A DNA stretch of 64,000 nt from Marinobacter xestospongiae (GTDB lineage: Bacteria > Pseudomonadota > Gammaproteobacteria > Pseudomonadales > Oleiphilaceae): the NCBI RefSeq assembly GCF_023156385.1, contig NZ_JAKZAK010000009.1, positions 109,603 through 173,602 of the forward strand, read 5' to 3'. The notes beneath the pieces were generated by a model that worked only from the letters and a program-made list of their open reading frames with translations, was not told where the DNA came from and did not search any database. This document shows, one piece after another, positions 45,182 through 54,550 of this stretch. How positions within the stretch are numbered: the stretch's first letter is position 1; every line of letters begins with the position of its first letter. The position numbers and the translations under genes are program-made.

Positions 45182-46243
45182 ATGCCCCTGACCGAACGAC
45201 CATCCCAGGCCCCTGACACCACCACCGACCGGGCCAGCGAGATACTCTCCAAACGGGTGGTGCTGGCGGAAATGGTGGAGCGGGACCAGCGCCAGAAAAT
45301 CGTGGCCCGCAACCTCCCCTATGGCCGGGTACTGGCCACCGGCCGCTTCCTGTCCGAGACCACGCCCTCGGGCCTGGGCATCCAGGCGGGCTACAGCGAG
45401 GAGCAGGCCGATGCCCACGTGGTGGCAACCATCCAGCCCTGCCTGACCCTCACCGTGCTGCTCTGCGGCGAAGTCCATTTCGGCTACGACAGCGAGGAGT
45501 TCGTGCTGCGCGCGCCCCGTGGTGGCCGCCAGCTCGGCCAGCAGGCGCTGGCGGTCAACCTGCGCCGTCTGACCACCTTCCGCCGGGAGATCCGCCGCAG
45601 TGAGCAGCCCCTGGGCAAGGTCCACATCCAGGCCGGGCCGGACTGGTTCCTTCGCGGCAAGGGCGACAGCGACATGCGCCAGCGCCTGACCAACCGCCTG
45701 CTGGGCCAGCATCTGGCCCGTCACTACTGGCAACCCTCACGGCGGGTGCTGACACTGTGTGAGCAGATCCTTGCGCTGCGGGAGGAAGGCGACGCCCTGC
45801 ACCGCAACCTGCAGGCCGAAAGCCTGGCGTTGCAGGTGATGGGGCACTTTATCGAGGACGTGCTGCGGGCGCCGGACGGCACCGACACCGCTACCGCCCA
45901 GCCCCCGAGCCGTCGCGGGGAACCCCTGGCCGCCGCCCTCGCCTTTATCGAGGCCCACCTGCACCGGGAGCTGCGGCTGGAGGAGATCGCCCGGGCCTCC
46001 GCCATGAGCGTCAGCACCCTGCAGCGGCGATTCAAACAGGAAACCGGTATTACGGTATTTGACTACATCCGCAACCGACGCCTGGACAAGGTCCGGGATG
46101 GCCTACGCATGGACCGCCTCAGCATCAGCGAAGCCGCCTACATGGCGGGCTACAACCACCCTTCCAACTTCATCACCGCGTTCAAACGGCGCTTCGGCGT
46201 CACCCCCGGCAACATGAATGACAACAATTCTCGTTCATTGTAA
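45182..46243 (+). CDS. AraC-family siderophore regulator
   Basis: A 353-residue protein from ATG 45182; the frame extends upstream to 45074 but that part overlaps the Fur-like site. The C-terminal AraC domain has two helix-turn-helix motifs (LRLEEIARASAMSVSTLQRR, LSISEAAYMAGYNHPSNFIT). The N-terminal region has the long mixed alpha/beta layout of PchR-like sensors. It is the first gene of the rightward operon and divergent to the receptor. Confidence 0.85.
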   Translation: MPLTERPSQAPDTTTDRASEILSKRVVLAEMVERDQRQKIVARNLPYGRVLATGRFLSETTPSGLGIQAGYSEEQADAHVVATIQPCLTLTVLLCGEVHFGYDSEEFVLRAPRGGRQLGQQALAVNLRRLTTFRREIRRSEQPLGKVHIQAGPDWFLRGKGDSDMRQRLTNRLLGQHLARHYWQPSRRVLTLCEQILALREEGDALHRNLQAESLALQVMGHFIEDVLRAPDGTDTATAQPPSRRGEPLAAALAFIEAHLHRELRLEEIARASAMSVSTLQRRFKQETGITVFDYIRNRRLDKVRDGLRMDRLSISEAAYMAGYNHPSNFITAFKRRFGVTPGNMNDNNSRSL

Positions 46244-46299
46244 AGCCCCGACCCTTTGGCTAAGATGCCGCGCTTGTAGTCATCAGCCCTCGGGTCCCC

Positions 46300-47532
46300 A
46301 TGCCGAACGCCACGCCCACCAAAACGCCCCTGGTTGCCCTCAACCTGGCGTTGTTGATCAACATGCTGTCGATCGGCAGCCTGATGATGGCGATGCCCCT
46401 GGGCGCGGACTTTGTCGGCCCCCTGGGGATGCGCCCGGAACATATCGGCTATCTCAGCGGTGCGGCCACCCTGGCGGCCGCCGCCGTCAGCCTGCTGGCC
46501 GCGCCCTGGCTTGACCGCTGCAACCGCAAGCACGCCCTGGTGGCGCTGGTGAGCCTGCGCTTCCTGTGTCTGTCGGCCTGCAGCCTGGCCCGTGACGGTA
46601 CCGACCTGACGGTGCTGTTTGTGCTGGCCGGCGCCCTGTCCGGCCCCCTCAGCGCGGTGCTGATGGCCGCCATGCTGGATCTGATCCCACCGGCGGAACG
46701 GGGGCGCCGACTTGCCTATGTGGCGATGGGCTTCTCCCTGGCCGCCATCATCGTGGTGCCGTTTGCCCTGACGGTGTCCCAGCACTGGAGCTGGCGCAGC
46801 CCGTTCCTGATCACCGGTGGCCTGGGGCTGATGCTGGCACTGGCCACCGCCTGGCTGTTCCCGACCCTGGGCCCGGCCAGCGACAAGCCGCGCCAGTCCC
46901 TGACCACACTGCTGGGCAATCCCCTGTGCCAGGTGGCACTGCTGGTGGCGGCAGTGCAGATGGCGGGGCATGCCGCCCTGGTGCCGCAGTTCGCCAGTTA
47001 CTTCCAGTTCAATCTGGGCTTTCCCCGCACCGACATTCCCGAACTCTACTTTGCCGGCGGCCTGGCCAGCATCGCCGCCATGCGCCTGAGCGGCTCGCTG
47101 ATCGATCGCGGCCTGCCGGTGGTCGCCGTGGTGGGCAGCAACCTGGTGCTGATGACGGTCACCATCGCCGGCTTCGCCCTCAACACCGCCGCGCCGCTGC
47201 TGCTGGTGTTCACCCTGTTCATGGCCATGAGCTCGGCCCGTTTCAGTGCGACCCAGGCCATCGTGTCGCTGATCCCCGCCGCCGACCAGCGCGCCGCGTA
47301 CATGGCGCTGCAAAGCACGGTGGTCAGCGTGGCGTCTGGTCTGGCCGGCATGGCCGGCGCCGGTTACCTGGATTCCACCGCCAGCGGCGCGCTGGTGGGC
47401 TTCGATACCCTGGCCTGGCTGGCGGCCGCCGGCATGCTGTTCGCCATGGTCGGGCTGCTTTATATCCTGCGCCAGCTGCGCGCCACCACCAGTACACCGG
47501 CGGCCCTCGCCACCGCCCCGACCGGAGACTGA
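46300..47532 (+). CDS. MFS transporter in siderophore operon 2
   Basis: A 410-residue protein with twelve membrane helices. The loop between helices 2 and 3 has DRCNRKHALVALV, a typical MFS signature. In siderophore operons such MFS proteins export the siderophore or import the ferric complex. The gene lies between the AraC gene and the permeases, three bases from the first permease. No biosynthesis gene is nearby, so import or recycling is as likely as export. Confidence 0.85.
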   Translation: MPNATPTKTPLVALNLALLINMLSIGSLMMAMPLGADFVGPLGMRPEHIGYLSGAATLAAAAVSLLAAPWLDRCNRKHALVALVSLRFLCLSACSLARDGTDLTVLFVLAGALSGPLSAVLMAAMLDLIPPAERGRRLAYVAMGFSLAAIIVVPFALTVSQHWSWRSPFLITGGLGLMLALATAWLFPTLGPASDKPRQSLTTLLGNPLCQVALLVAAVQMAGHAALVPQFASYFQFNLGFPRTDIPELYFAGGLASIAAMRLSGSLIDRGLPVVAVVGSNLVLMTVTIAGFALNTAAPLLLVFTLFMAMSSARFSATQAIVSLIPAADQRAAYMALQSTVVSVASGLAGMAGAGYLDSTASGALVGFDTLAWLAAAGMLFAMVGLLYILRQLRATTSTPAALATAPTGD

Positions 47533-47535
47533 CCG

Positions 47536-48552
47536 ATGCCTGTGACCCAACGCTGGTTCCTTACTGTTGGCCTTGTCGCCGTGGCGCTGCTGATTGCCCT
47601 GTCCATGGCCACCGGTGCCGGTGTCTACGGCGCCCCCGAGGTCGCCGGGTTCTACCTTGGTGACCCGACCCTGACCGCCGACCCCAAACTGGCCATGATT
47701 CTGGAAACCCTGCGCCTGCCCCGCACCCTGGCGGCGCTGGTGGTGGGGGCCTGCCTCGCCGTTGCCGCCACGCTGTTGCAGAGCGCCACCCGCAACCCGC
47801 TGGCGGAACCGGGGTTGCTGGGAATCAACTCCGGCGCGGTGTTCGGGCTGGTACTGGGTCTGACCTACTTCGGCATCGAGTCCACCAGCGGTTATCTGGT
47901 GTGGTCCGGTGCCGGCGCCCTGCTGGGCAACGTGGTGGTGCTGGGGCTGGGGCTGATGCTCGGTCCCTCCAGTCCGCTCAAGCTGGTGCTGGTGGGGGTG
48001 GCCATGAACGCGGTGTTCGGGGGCATGTACAGCTTCCTGCTGATCTCCAACCGGGTGGCCCTGGATCAGTTCCGGTTCTGGAACCTGGGCTCGCTGGCCG
48101 GCGCCGACCTGGTAGCGGTACAGACCGTGCTACCGCTGGCGCTGGTGTCCACGGTGCTGGCCCTGGCGCTGTGTCAGCGGCTGACGCTGATGCAGATGGG
48201 CGACCAGCAGGCCCGCGCCCTGGGGGTCTCCACCAGCCGGGTACGGTTCGGCGTGCTGATCGGCTCCACCCTGTTCACTGCCTGCGCCATCGCCATTGCC
48301 GGCCCGGTGGGGTTCGTCGGGTTTCTCGCTGCGTACTGCGGTCGCATGGTGGAACCGGTGGCGCTGATCCGTCAGGTGGTGTTCTCGGCGGTGATGGGGG
48401 CGCTGTTCCTGCTGGCCGCCGACATCCTCGCCCGCTGGCTGGTCCAGCCCTTTGAACTGCCGGTGGGCACCCTGCTGGCGCTGGTGGGCGCCCCGGCGCT
48501 GATTGCGGTGGTGCTGCGGGGCGGCTTCCGCTCATTGCTGTCGGTGAAATGA
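47536..48552 (+). CDS. FecCD-type siderophore permease, operon 2
   Basis: A 338-residue membrane protein with about ten helices and the motifs LRLPRTLAALVVGACLAVAA, RNPLAEPGLLGINSGA and GPVGFVGFLAAYCGRM. Its stop overlaps an upstream in-frame ATG of the next permease. The pair would form the membrane channel of a BtuCD-type importer. Confidence 0.88.
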   Translation: MPVTQRWFLTVGLVAVALLIALSMATGAGVYGAPEVAGFYLGDPTLTADPKLAMILETLRLPRTLAALVVGACLAVAATLLQSATRNPLAEPGLLGINSGAVFGLVLGLTYFGIESTSGYLVWSGAGALLGNVVVLGLGLMLGPSSPLKLVLVGVAMNAVFGGMYSFLLISNRVALDQFRFWNLGSLAGADLVAVQTVLPLALVSTVLALALCQRLTLMQMGDQQARALGVSTSRVRFGVLIGSTLFTACAIAIAGPVGFVGFLAAYCGRMVEPVALIRQVVFSAVMGALFLLAADILARWLVQPFELPVGTLLALVGAPALIAVVLRGGFRSLLSVK

Positions 48553-48560
48553 GGTCCGCT

Positions 48561-49628
48561 ATGTCCAACTCTGCTCCCAACGCCCTGCCCTACCAGGGCC
48601 CCTCCGACTGCTGGCACCTCCGTGTCGGACGCTGGTCCGTGCTGCTGCACCGGCGCGCCTGGCTGGTCACCCTGGCGATGACGGTGCTGCTGGTGTTGGC
48701 CTCGCTGGTGGCGCTGTCGATCGGCTCGGCCCAACTCACCATCGCCGACGCCTGGCACACCCTGCTGGGCCAGGGCAACCGGCTGCAGGAGGTGATGGTG
48801 TTCAAGATCCGTCTGCCACGACTGCTGGCGGTGATTGTCGCCGGCGCCGCATTGGGGTTGTCCGGGTGTCTGATCCAGACCCTGGTCCGCAACCGTCTGG
48901 CCACCCCGGACATGGTCGGCGTCAACGAGGGCGCCACCCTTGCCATCGTACTGTTTTCCCTCTACCTCACCGCCGGCAGCTGGCCCTGGTGGGCCTCGCC
49001 CCTGGGGGCCTCGCTGGCGGTCGCGGCGCTGTACACCCTGTGCCGCAACCCCGGCGAGCAGGGCTACCTGTTTGTGGTGATCGGCATCGCGCTGACTGAG
49101 CTGTTCCAGGCGCTGGGGGATTTTCTGATGTCGACCCAGTCGCTGGTGCATCTCAACAGCCTGTACCTGTGGACCATGGGACACTTTGCCGGCCAGGGCT
49201 ACAGCGTGCTGGCGCCGGTGGCGCTGTGTCTGCTGGCGCTGTGCCCGCTGCTGGCGTGGCTGGTGCGGCCGCTGTCCGCGCTGCCCTTCGGCACCGCCAC
49301 CGCCCAGGGCCTCGGGGTCAACGTCAACCGGTTGCAATTGCTGATCCTGACCCTGGCGATCCTGGTGGCGGCGCTGGGAACGGCCATCGGCGGGCCGGTG
49401 ATTTTCATCGCCATGGCGGCGCCGATCCTGGCCTCCAAGCTGGTGCGCAACGGCCCGGTGCCGGTGTGGATTGCCGCCCTGGCTGGCGCCCTGCTGCTGG
49501 TGCTCAGCGATACCCTGGTGCGGGTACTGGCCCAGCCGACCGAGGTGCCCACCGGCATCATGACCCGCTTCCTCGGGGGCATTCTGCTTTTGTTCTTACT
49601 GATCCAGGACCGACGGAGGGTTGACTGA
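48561..49628 (+). CDS. FecCD-type siderophore permease, operon 2
   Basis: A 355-residue membrane protein. I prefer ATG 48561 (GAGG six bases upstream) to the overlapping ATG 48549. Motifs are IRLPRLLAVIVAGAALGLSG, VRNRLATPDMVGVNEGA and GGPVIFIAMAAPILASKLVR. In the last motif the usual GxxGFVGL is changed to GGPVIFIAM, which is a divergence from the family norm. It partners the upstream permease. Confidence 0.85.
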   Translation: MSNSAPNALPYQGPSDCWHLRVGRWSVLLHRRAWLVTLAMTVLLVLASLVALSIGSAQLTIADAWHTLLGQGNRLQEVMVFKIRLPRLLAVIVAGAALGLSGCLIQTLVRNRLATPDMVGVNEGATLAIVLFSLYLTAGSWPWWASPLGASLAVAALYTLCRNPGEQGYLFVVIGIALTELFQALGDFLMSTQSLVHLNSLYLWTMGHFAGQGYSVLAPVALCLLALCPLLAWLVRPLSALPFGTATAQGLGVNVNRLQLLILTLAILVAALGTAIGGPVIFIAMAAPILASKLVRNGPVPVWIAALAGALLLVLSDTLVRVLAQPTEVPTGIMTRFLGGILLLFLLIQDRRRVD

Positions 49629-50434
49629 TGACACTGCTGAGCGGCCACGATATTGAGTTTTCCTACCACCAGCGGCCGGTGCTGACGAACATCAGCCTGA
49701 CGGTGCCCGAAGGCGAACTGGTGGGCATTGTCGGCCCCAATGGCAGCGGCAAGTCCACCCTGCTGAAGCTGCTGGCCCATCAGGAACCGCTGCGTCACGG
49801 CCGCATCGAACTCAAACAGCGGCCACTGACCGATTACGGTACCCGGGAGCTGGCGCGGGAGCTGGCGTTCCTGCCGCAACGGCCGCTGATACCCGCCGGC
49901 ATCCGCGTGGAACAACTGGTGCAGTATGGCCGTCATCCCCACCAGGGCTGGCTCAGCCAATGGAGCGAGGAGGACCGCCAGCAGGTGGCCGCCGCCTGCG
50001 AGGCCATGCAGCTTGAGGACTTGCTGCACCGGCCGGTGGCGGATCTCTCCGGCGGTCAGGCCCAGCGGGTCTGGCTGGCCATGATCCTGGCCCAGAACAC
50101 CGATCTGGTGCTGCTCGACGAACCCACCAGCGCCCTCGACATTGGCCATCAGACCGAGGTGATGGAGGCGATTCACCGGATGACCGCCAGCGGCAAGACC
50201 GTACTGATCGTTCTCCACGACCTCGCCATGGCGGCACGCTACTGTGACCGCCTGCTGGCCCTGGCGGACGGCTCCATCGCCGCGGCCGGGCCACCCCGGG
50301 AGGTGATCACCAAGCCGCTGATCGACCGCCTGTACCAGACCGACGTTGACATACTCCAGGCCCCCGGCGACGGTGCACCAATCATCGTGCCCCGGCGTCA
50401 GGCCTTTGATTCACCCACTGCAAGGAAGTCATGA
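49628..50434 (+). CDS. siderophore ABC transporter ATPase, operon 2
   Basis: A 268-residue ATPase with Walker A GPNGSGKSTLLK, signature LSGGQAQRVW, Walker B LVLLDEPTSALD and H-loop VLHDLAMA. Its ATG overlaps the permease stop (TGATG) and its end overlaps the binding-protein start. It is the energy module of the second uptake system. Confidence 0.9.
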   Translation: MTLLSGHDIEFSYHQRPVLTNISLTVPEGELVGIVGPNGSGKSTLLKLLAHQEPLRHGRIELKQRPLTDYGTRELARELAFLPQRPLIPAGIRVEQLVQYGRHPHQGWLSQWSEEDRQQVAAACEAMQLEDLLHRPVADLSGGQAQRVWLAMILAQNTDLVLLDEPTSALDIGHQTEVMEAIHRMTASGKTVLIVLHDLAMAARYCDRLLALADGSIAAAGPPREVITKPLIDRLYQTDVDILQAPGDGAPIIVPRRQAFDSPTARKS

Positions 50435-51363
50435 CCATGGTTCCATCCCTGTTACGTCCTGCGCTCCTGGCCCTGCTGGCCCTGATGTTTTCCGTTTCCG
50501 GCGCCCACGCCGACAGCCGCGAGGTGGTCGACGCCTTTGGCGACACCGTGACCATTCCCGCCCAGCCCCAGCGTATTCTCACCCTCAGCGAGATTGATCT
50601 GGACATCGCCCTGACCCTGGGTGTCCAGCCGGTTGGTGCCATCAACGGCCGCGGCCAGTCAACGCCGCCCCGCTACCTGCTGGACAGAGCCGACGACCTC
50701 AACATCGTCGGTGACCTCGGCAACCCCAATCTGGAAAAGGTCCTGGAACTGCAGCCGGACCTGATCCTCACCAGCCAGGACCGTCCGGAAATGCTGGAAC
50801 TGCTGCGCTCCATCGCCCCCACGGTGGTCACCAGCCAGTGGGGCACGCCCTGGAAGCAGACCCTGGCCAAGGTTGGCGAGGTGCTGCAGCGGGAAGACGA
50901 GGCCGCTGAATTCCTGGCGCAGTACGACGACCGCATCCAGCAGGTGCGGACCAGGCTCGCCGACCACCAGGGCGACACCATCAGCGTGGTGCGCTGGAAC
51001 CCCAAGGGGCCGGCCTACATGTTCCGCGATTCCTTCGCCAGCAAGATCGCCCGTGAACTGGGCCTGGTGCGCCCCGATCACCAGCAGGACGAAGGCTACA
51101 CCCACTCCCTGACCCTGAGCCTGGAGTCCCTCAACCTGCTGGACGCCGACTGGCTGGTGATCGGCACCCTCAGCAACACCGGCGATGCCGTCGATGCCAT
51201 GACCGAAGCTCTGGCGACCCCGGCCTTTGCCCAGCTGGAGGCGGTCCAGAGCGGCCACTACACCGCGGTGGACGGCTCCCTGTGGACATCCACCGGCGGA
51301 CCGCTGGCGGCCCTGCAGGTGATTCGTGACATCGAGTCGCTGATCACCGGCCAAAGCGACTGA
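50431..51363 (+). CDS. periplasmic ferric-siderophore binding protein, operon 2
   Basis: A 310-residue class III binding protein with AAGGA before the start and a signal peptide ending near GAHA. Landmarks are VVDAFGDTVTIPAQPQRILT, LQPDLILTSQDRPEML and the C-terminal lobe (LLDADWLVIGTLSNTG). It is the last gene of the operon. A hairpin 43 bases downstream may end the transcript. Confidence 0.88.
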   Translation: MTMVPSLLRPALLALLALMFSVSGAHADSREVVDAFGDTVTIPAQPQRILTLSEIDLDIALTLGVQPVGAINGRGQSTPPRYLLDRADDLNIVGDLGNPNLEKVLELQPDLILTSQDRPEMLELLRSIAPTVVTSQWGTPWKQTLAKVGEVLQREDEAAEFLAQYDDRIQQVRTRLADHQGDTISVVRWNPKGPAYMFRDSFASKIARELGLVRPDHQQDEGYTHSLTLSLESLNLLDADWLVIGTLSNTGDAVDAMTEALATPAFAQLEAVQSGHYTAVDGSLWTSTGGPLAALQVIRDIESLITGQSD

Positions 51364-51405
51364 ACAAGATCCCGTCACCCCCTGACGGTCAAAACCGAAC
51401 CGATG

Positions 51406-51441
51406 TCTCAGACTGGCCGGGCGTTCCCGGCTAGACTGAGA
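51406..51441 (+). terminator. hairpin after siderophore operon 2
   Basis: Arms TCTCAGACTGGCCGGG and CCCGGCTAGACTGAGA pair with two mismatches around a CGTT loop. The following bases (TATTCGG) give only a weak T tract, so termination is plausible but not certain. Confidence 0.5.
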
Positions 51442-51503
51442 TATTCGGTGTCTGATGGACCGGCCCGCCGGCGTCCCAGGCACATTCGCAGTAGGACTTG
51501 CCG

Positions 51504-52454
51504 ATGGGGCACGCCATGAATTGCCAACAGACCTTCCTGATCGCCAGTGACAGCCGCCGTATCCCGGTCACCAGCTGGCGTCCCGACCATCCCCGCGCCA
51601 CCCTGGTCATTGCCCATGGCATGGCCGAATACGCCGATCGCTACGCGCCGCTGGCCCAGTGGCTGTGCGCCCAGGGCGTACAGGTGGTGGCCGCCGATCA
51701 CCGTGGCCACGGCCCCCACTGCGCTCCCGAGGAGCTGGGGCATTTTGGCGATGAGGATGGCTGGAACAAGGTGGTGTCAGACCTGCACCAGGTGATCCGC
51801 TACGCCCGCAACCAGGCGCCGGACCTGCCCCTGACGCTGTTCGGTCACAGCATGGGCTCGTTCATCGCCCAGGCCTGCGCCCAGCAGTATGGCGAAGAGC
51901 TGGACAACCTGGTGCTGTGTGCCACCAACCGCATCAACCGCAAGGAACTGTGCGCCTCGCGGGTGATGATCGCCGCCATCCGTCGTCTCAAGGGGCCGCG
52001 TCACCGCAGCTCGCTGATCAGCGACCGCACCTTCGGCGCCTTCAACCGCGAGTTTCAGCCCAACCGCACCAGTCACGACTGGCTCAGCCGCGACCCGGAG
52101 CAGGTCGACCGCTACCTGGCCGACCCGCTGTGCGGATTCGAATGCAGCAACCAGCTGTGGAGCGACTTTATCGGTGGCATGCTCACCATCGACCCCCGTC
52201 AGTGGCGCAAAGACCTGCCAGTTCACCTGATTGCCGGCAGCGAAGACCCGGTCGGTGAAATGGGCCATGGCGTCAGCCAGCACTGTGACGACCTCCACGC
52301 CGCCGGCGTTCCGGCGACGTTCCGGCTGTACCACGGCGCCCGCCACGAGCTGATCAACGAAACCAACGCCAGCGAGGTGTGGCAGCACCTGATCAGCAGC
52401 CTGCCGATCATCGACGGCGCCGCCCGCCCGACCCTGGCCGTGGTCAACGGCTGA
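51504..52454 (+). CDS. alpha/beta hydrolase, monoacylglycerol lipase/lysophospholipase-like
   Basis: A 316-residue protein (ATG 51504; TAGGA eight bases upstream). Fold landmarks are VIAHGMAEYADRYAPLAQWL (oxyanion hole), DHRGHG, nucleophile Ser in FGHSMGSFIAQA, and the catalytic His in YHGARHELINE. The pattern is that of PldB/YtpA-type lipases acting on lysophospholipids or monoacylglycerols. It stands alone between the siderophore operon and the molybdate genes. Confidence 0.85.
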   Translation: MGHAMNCQQTFLIASDSRRIPVTSWRPDHPRATLVIAHGMAEYADRYAPLAQWLCAQGVQVVAADHRGHGPHCAPEELGHFGDEDGWNKVVSDLHQVIRYARNQAPDLPLTLFGHSMGSFIAQACAQQYGEELDNLVLCATNRINRKELCASRVMIAAIRRLKGPRHRSSLISDRTFGAFNREFQPNRTSHDWLSRDPEQVDRYLADPLCGFECSNQLWSDFIGGMLTIDPRQWRKDLPVHLIAGSEDPVGEMGHGVSQHCDDLHAAGVPATFRLYHGARHELINETNASEVWQHLISSLPIIDGAARPTLAVVNG

Positions 52455-52584
52455 GCCCACCGGAATGGTCCCGCCTGGCCTGCAACTGCGCCAGACGGGA
52501 CACCGGCCAAGCGGGGGACGTCCAGGCATTTGCTTTGTTATCATGGCAGGCCATCCAGCCTGAAACCGGACGCCATCGCCGCCG

Positions 52585-52986
52585 ATGCCATTGCCCCTGA
52601 CGCCCCGACTTCGCCTCAAGCTTGCCGATACCGTGGCCATGGGACCAGGCAAGGCCCAGCTGCTGGCCCTGATTGACGACACCCACTCGATCTCCGCCGC
52701 CGCCCGCCAGATGGGGATGAGCTACCGCCGCGCCTGGCTGCTGGTGGACACCATGAACCAGAGCTTTCGCCAGCCGCTGGTGGTCACCGCCACCGGGGGA
52801 CGCCGAGGTGGCGGTGCCAGCCTTTCCGATACCGGGCACCAGGTGCTGACACTCTACCGCCAGTACGAGGCCCGGCTCCGACAAAGCCCCGAACTGGACC
52901 AGCTGCAGCAGCTGTGCCGGGACACTGATGCCAGCGACGAGCCAGAGCGCCAGCACACGCCGCCGGAAACTGGCGCCAACAACTGA
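52585..52986 (+). CDS. ModE-like regulator lacking the molybdate-binding domains
   Basis: A 133-residue protein covering only the ModE N-terminal winged helix: DTHSISAAARQMGMSYRRAW, then LVDTMNQSFRQPLV and GGRRGGGASLSDTG. E. coli ModE has about 130 more residues forming two molybdate-binding Mop domains, absent here with a clean stop. A ModE box lies just downstream in front of modABC. It probably regulates the operon without itself sensing molybdate, or with a partner. Confidence 0.85.
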   Translation: MPLPLTPRLRLKLADTVAMGPGKAQLLALIDDTHSISAAARQMGMSYRRAWLLVDTMNQSFRQPLVVTATGGRRGGGASLSDTGHQVLTLYRQYEARLRQSPELDQLQQLCRDTDASDEPERQHTPPETGANN

Positions 52987-53032
52987 CATTCCTCATTGAT
53001 CCCGCCTCCGCCAGCGGCTATGATCCAGCCAT

Positions 53033-53056
53033 CGTTATATACCGGCGTATATAATG
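53033..53056. promoter_or_regulatory. ModE-box-like operator before modABC
   Basis: CGTTATAT-N7-TATATAATG closely follows the E. coli ModE site layout (CGTTATAT, spacer, TAYATAACG). It lies 30 bases before the modA start, where binding would block or control the modABC promoter. Confidence 0.8.
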
Positions 53057-53086
53057 CCGGTACCCAGCCACCCAGGGATGATCGCT

Positions 53087-53863
53087 ATGCGTCTTGGTAT
53101 TTCCCGTGTTGTCCTGGCCGTTTGTGCACTTTGCCTCAGCCAGCTGGTCCGTGCAGATGAGATTTTGGTGGCGGTGGCCGCCAACTTCACCGATGCCAGT
53201 CGTGAACTGGCGGCGCTGTTCACCGACACCACCGGCCACCGGGCCCGGCTGAGCTACGGTTCCACCGGCAAGCTGTACGCCCAGATCGAGCACGGCGCTC
53301 CGTTCGATGTGTTCCTGGCGGCCGATCGCCAACGCCCCGCACTGGCGGAACAGAACGGTCTCGCCGTCACTGGCTCACGGTTTACCTACGCCCGCGGCAA
53401 GCTGGTACTGTGGAGCCCTCACCCCGACGCCTTTGAAGACGGCGAGATCTATCTCAACCAGGCGCCAACCACGCCGCTGGCCATCGCCAACCCCCGCACG
53501 GCACCCTATGGCCTGGCGGCCCGACAGACCCTGGAGTCGCTGACGTTATGGACCACCTGGCAGCCGCGACTGGTGCGCGGAGACTCCATCGCCCAGGCGT
53601 TCCAGTTTGTCGCCACCGGTAACGCCGGCGCCGGCTTTGTGGCGCTGTCCCAGGTCTCCGCCTGGCCTGATCCGGTGGGCTCGATGTGGCCGGTGCCGGA
53701 AACCCTCTACCAGCCTATTGAACAGCAGGCAGTGCTGCTCACCCGGGCACAGCACAACCCGGTGGCCCGGGCCTGGCTGCAGTTCCTCCGCAGCGAGCCG
53801 GCCCAGGCGGTGATCCGCCGCTACGGCTACGCCACCGACTCCCCCAATGACGCTGACGGCTAA
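53087..53863 (+). CDS. modA: molybdate-binding periplasmic protein
   Basis: A 258-residue protein (start ATG 53087, AGGGA upstream) with signal peptide ending near LVRA. Mature landmarks are VAVAANFTDASRELAALF, SYGSTGKLYAQIEHGAPFDV, and FLAADRQRPAL, the oxyanion-binding pattern of ModA. It binds molybdate (or tungstate) and delivers it to ModB. The three mod genes are contiguous. Confidence 0.93.
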   Translation: MRLGISRVVLAVCALCLSQLVRADEILVAVAANFTDASRELAALFTDTTGHRARLSYGSTGKLYAQIEHGAPFDVFLAADRQRPALAEQNGLAVTGSRFTYARGKLVLWSPHPDAFEDGEIYLNQAPTTPLAIANPRTAPYGLAARQTLESLTLWTTWQPRLVRGDSIAQAFQFVATGNAGAGFVALSQVSAWPDPVGSMWPVPETLYQPIEQQAVLLTRAQHNPVARAWLQFLRSEPAQAVIRRYGYATDSPNDADG

Positions 53864-53869
53864 CATCCC

Positions 53870-54550
53870 ATGAGCGCGGAATGGCAGGCCATCTGGTTGA
53901 CCCTGAAGCTGGCGACCGTCACCACCGCCATTCTGCTGATCGTGGCCACACCGCTGGCCTGGTGGCTGGCCCGCAGCCGTCACTGGCTGTGCCAACCCCT
54001 GGCCGCCGTGGTAGCGATGCCACTGGTACTGCCACCGACGGTGCTGGGGTTCTACCTGCTGATCCTGATGGCGCCGTCCGGCCCGGTGGGGCAACTGACC
54101 CAGAGCCTGGGCCTGGGCACCCTGCCGTTCACCTTTGAAGGGCTGGTGGTGGCCTCGGTGATCTACTCCCTGCCCTTTGCCGTGCAGCCGTTACAGGCTG
54201 CCTTCAGCGGCCTCAGCGAGCGCATGCTGGAAGCCGCCAGTACCCTGCGGGCCTCGCCTCTGGACCGCTTCTTTTCCGTCGTGCTGCCACTGGCGCGCCC
54301 CGGACTGCTGACCGCCACGGTGCTGACGTTCGCCCACACCATTGGCGAGTTCGGCGTGGTGCTGATGATCGGCGGCAACATTCCCGGTGAAACCAAGGTG
54401 CTGTCGGTGGCCATCTACGACCATGTCGAAACCCTGGAATACGCCCGCGCACATTGGCTGGCGGGCGGCATGGTGGCGTTCGCGTTCCTGGTGCTGCTCA
54501 GCCTTTACCTGATCAACGGCCGCCTGGGCGGCCATGGCCTGAAGCCATGA
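53870..54550 (+). CDS. modB: molybdate ABC transporter permease
   Basis: A 226-residue permease with five membrane helices. Landmarks are [35 protein letters not shown], and the ATPase-contact EAA loop [20 protein letters not shown]. It forms the homodimeric channel for molybdate and overlaps modC by four bases (ATGA). Confidence 0.93.
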   Translation: MSAEWQAIWLTLKLATVTTAILLIVATPLAWWLARSRHWLCQPLAAVVAMPLVLPPTVLGFYLLILMAPSGPVGQLTQSLGLGTLPFTFEGLVVASVIYSLPFAVQPLQAAFSGLSERMLEAASTLRASPLDRFFSVVLPLARPGLLTATVLTFAHTIGEFGVVLMIGGNIPGETKVLSVAIYDHVETLEYARAHWLAGGMVAFAFLVLLSLYLINGRLGGHGLKP

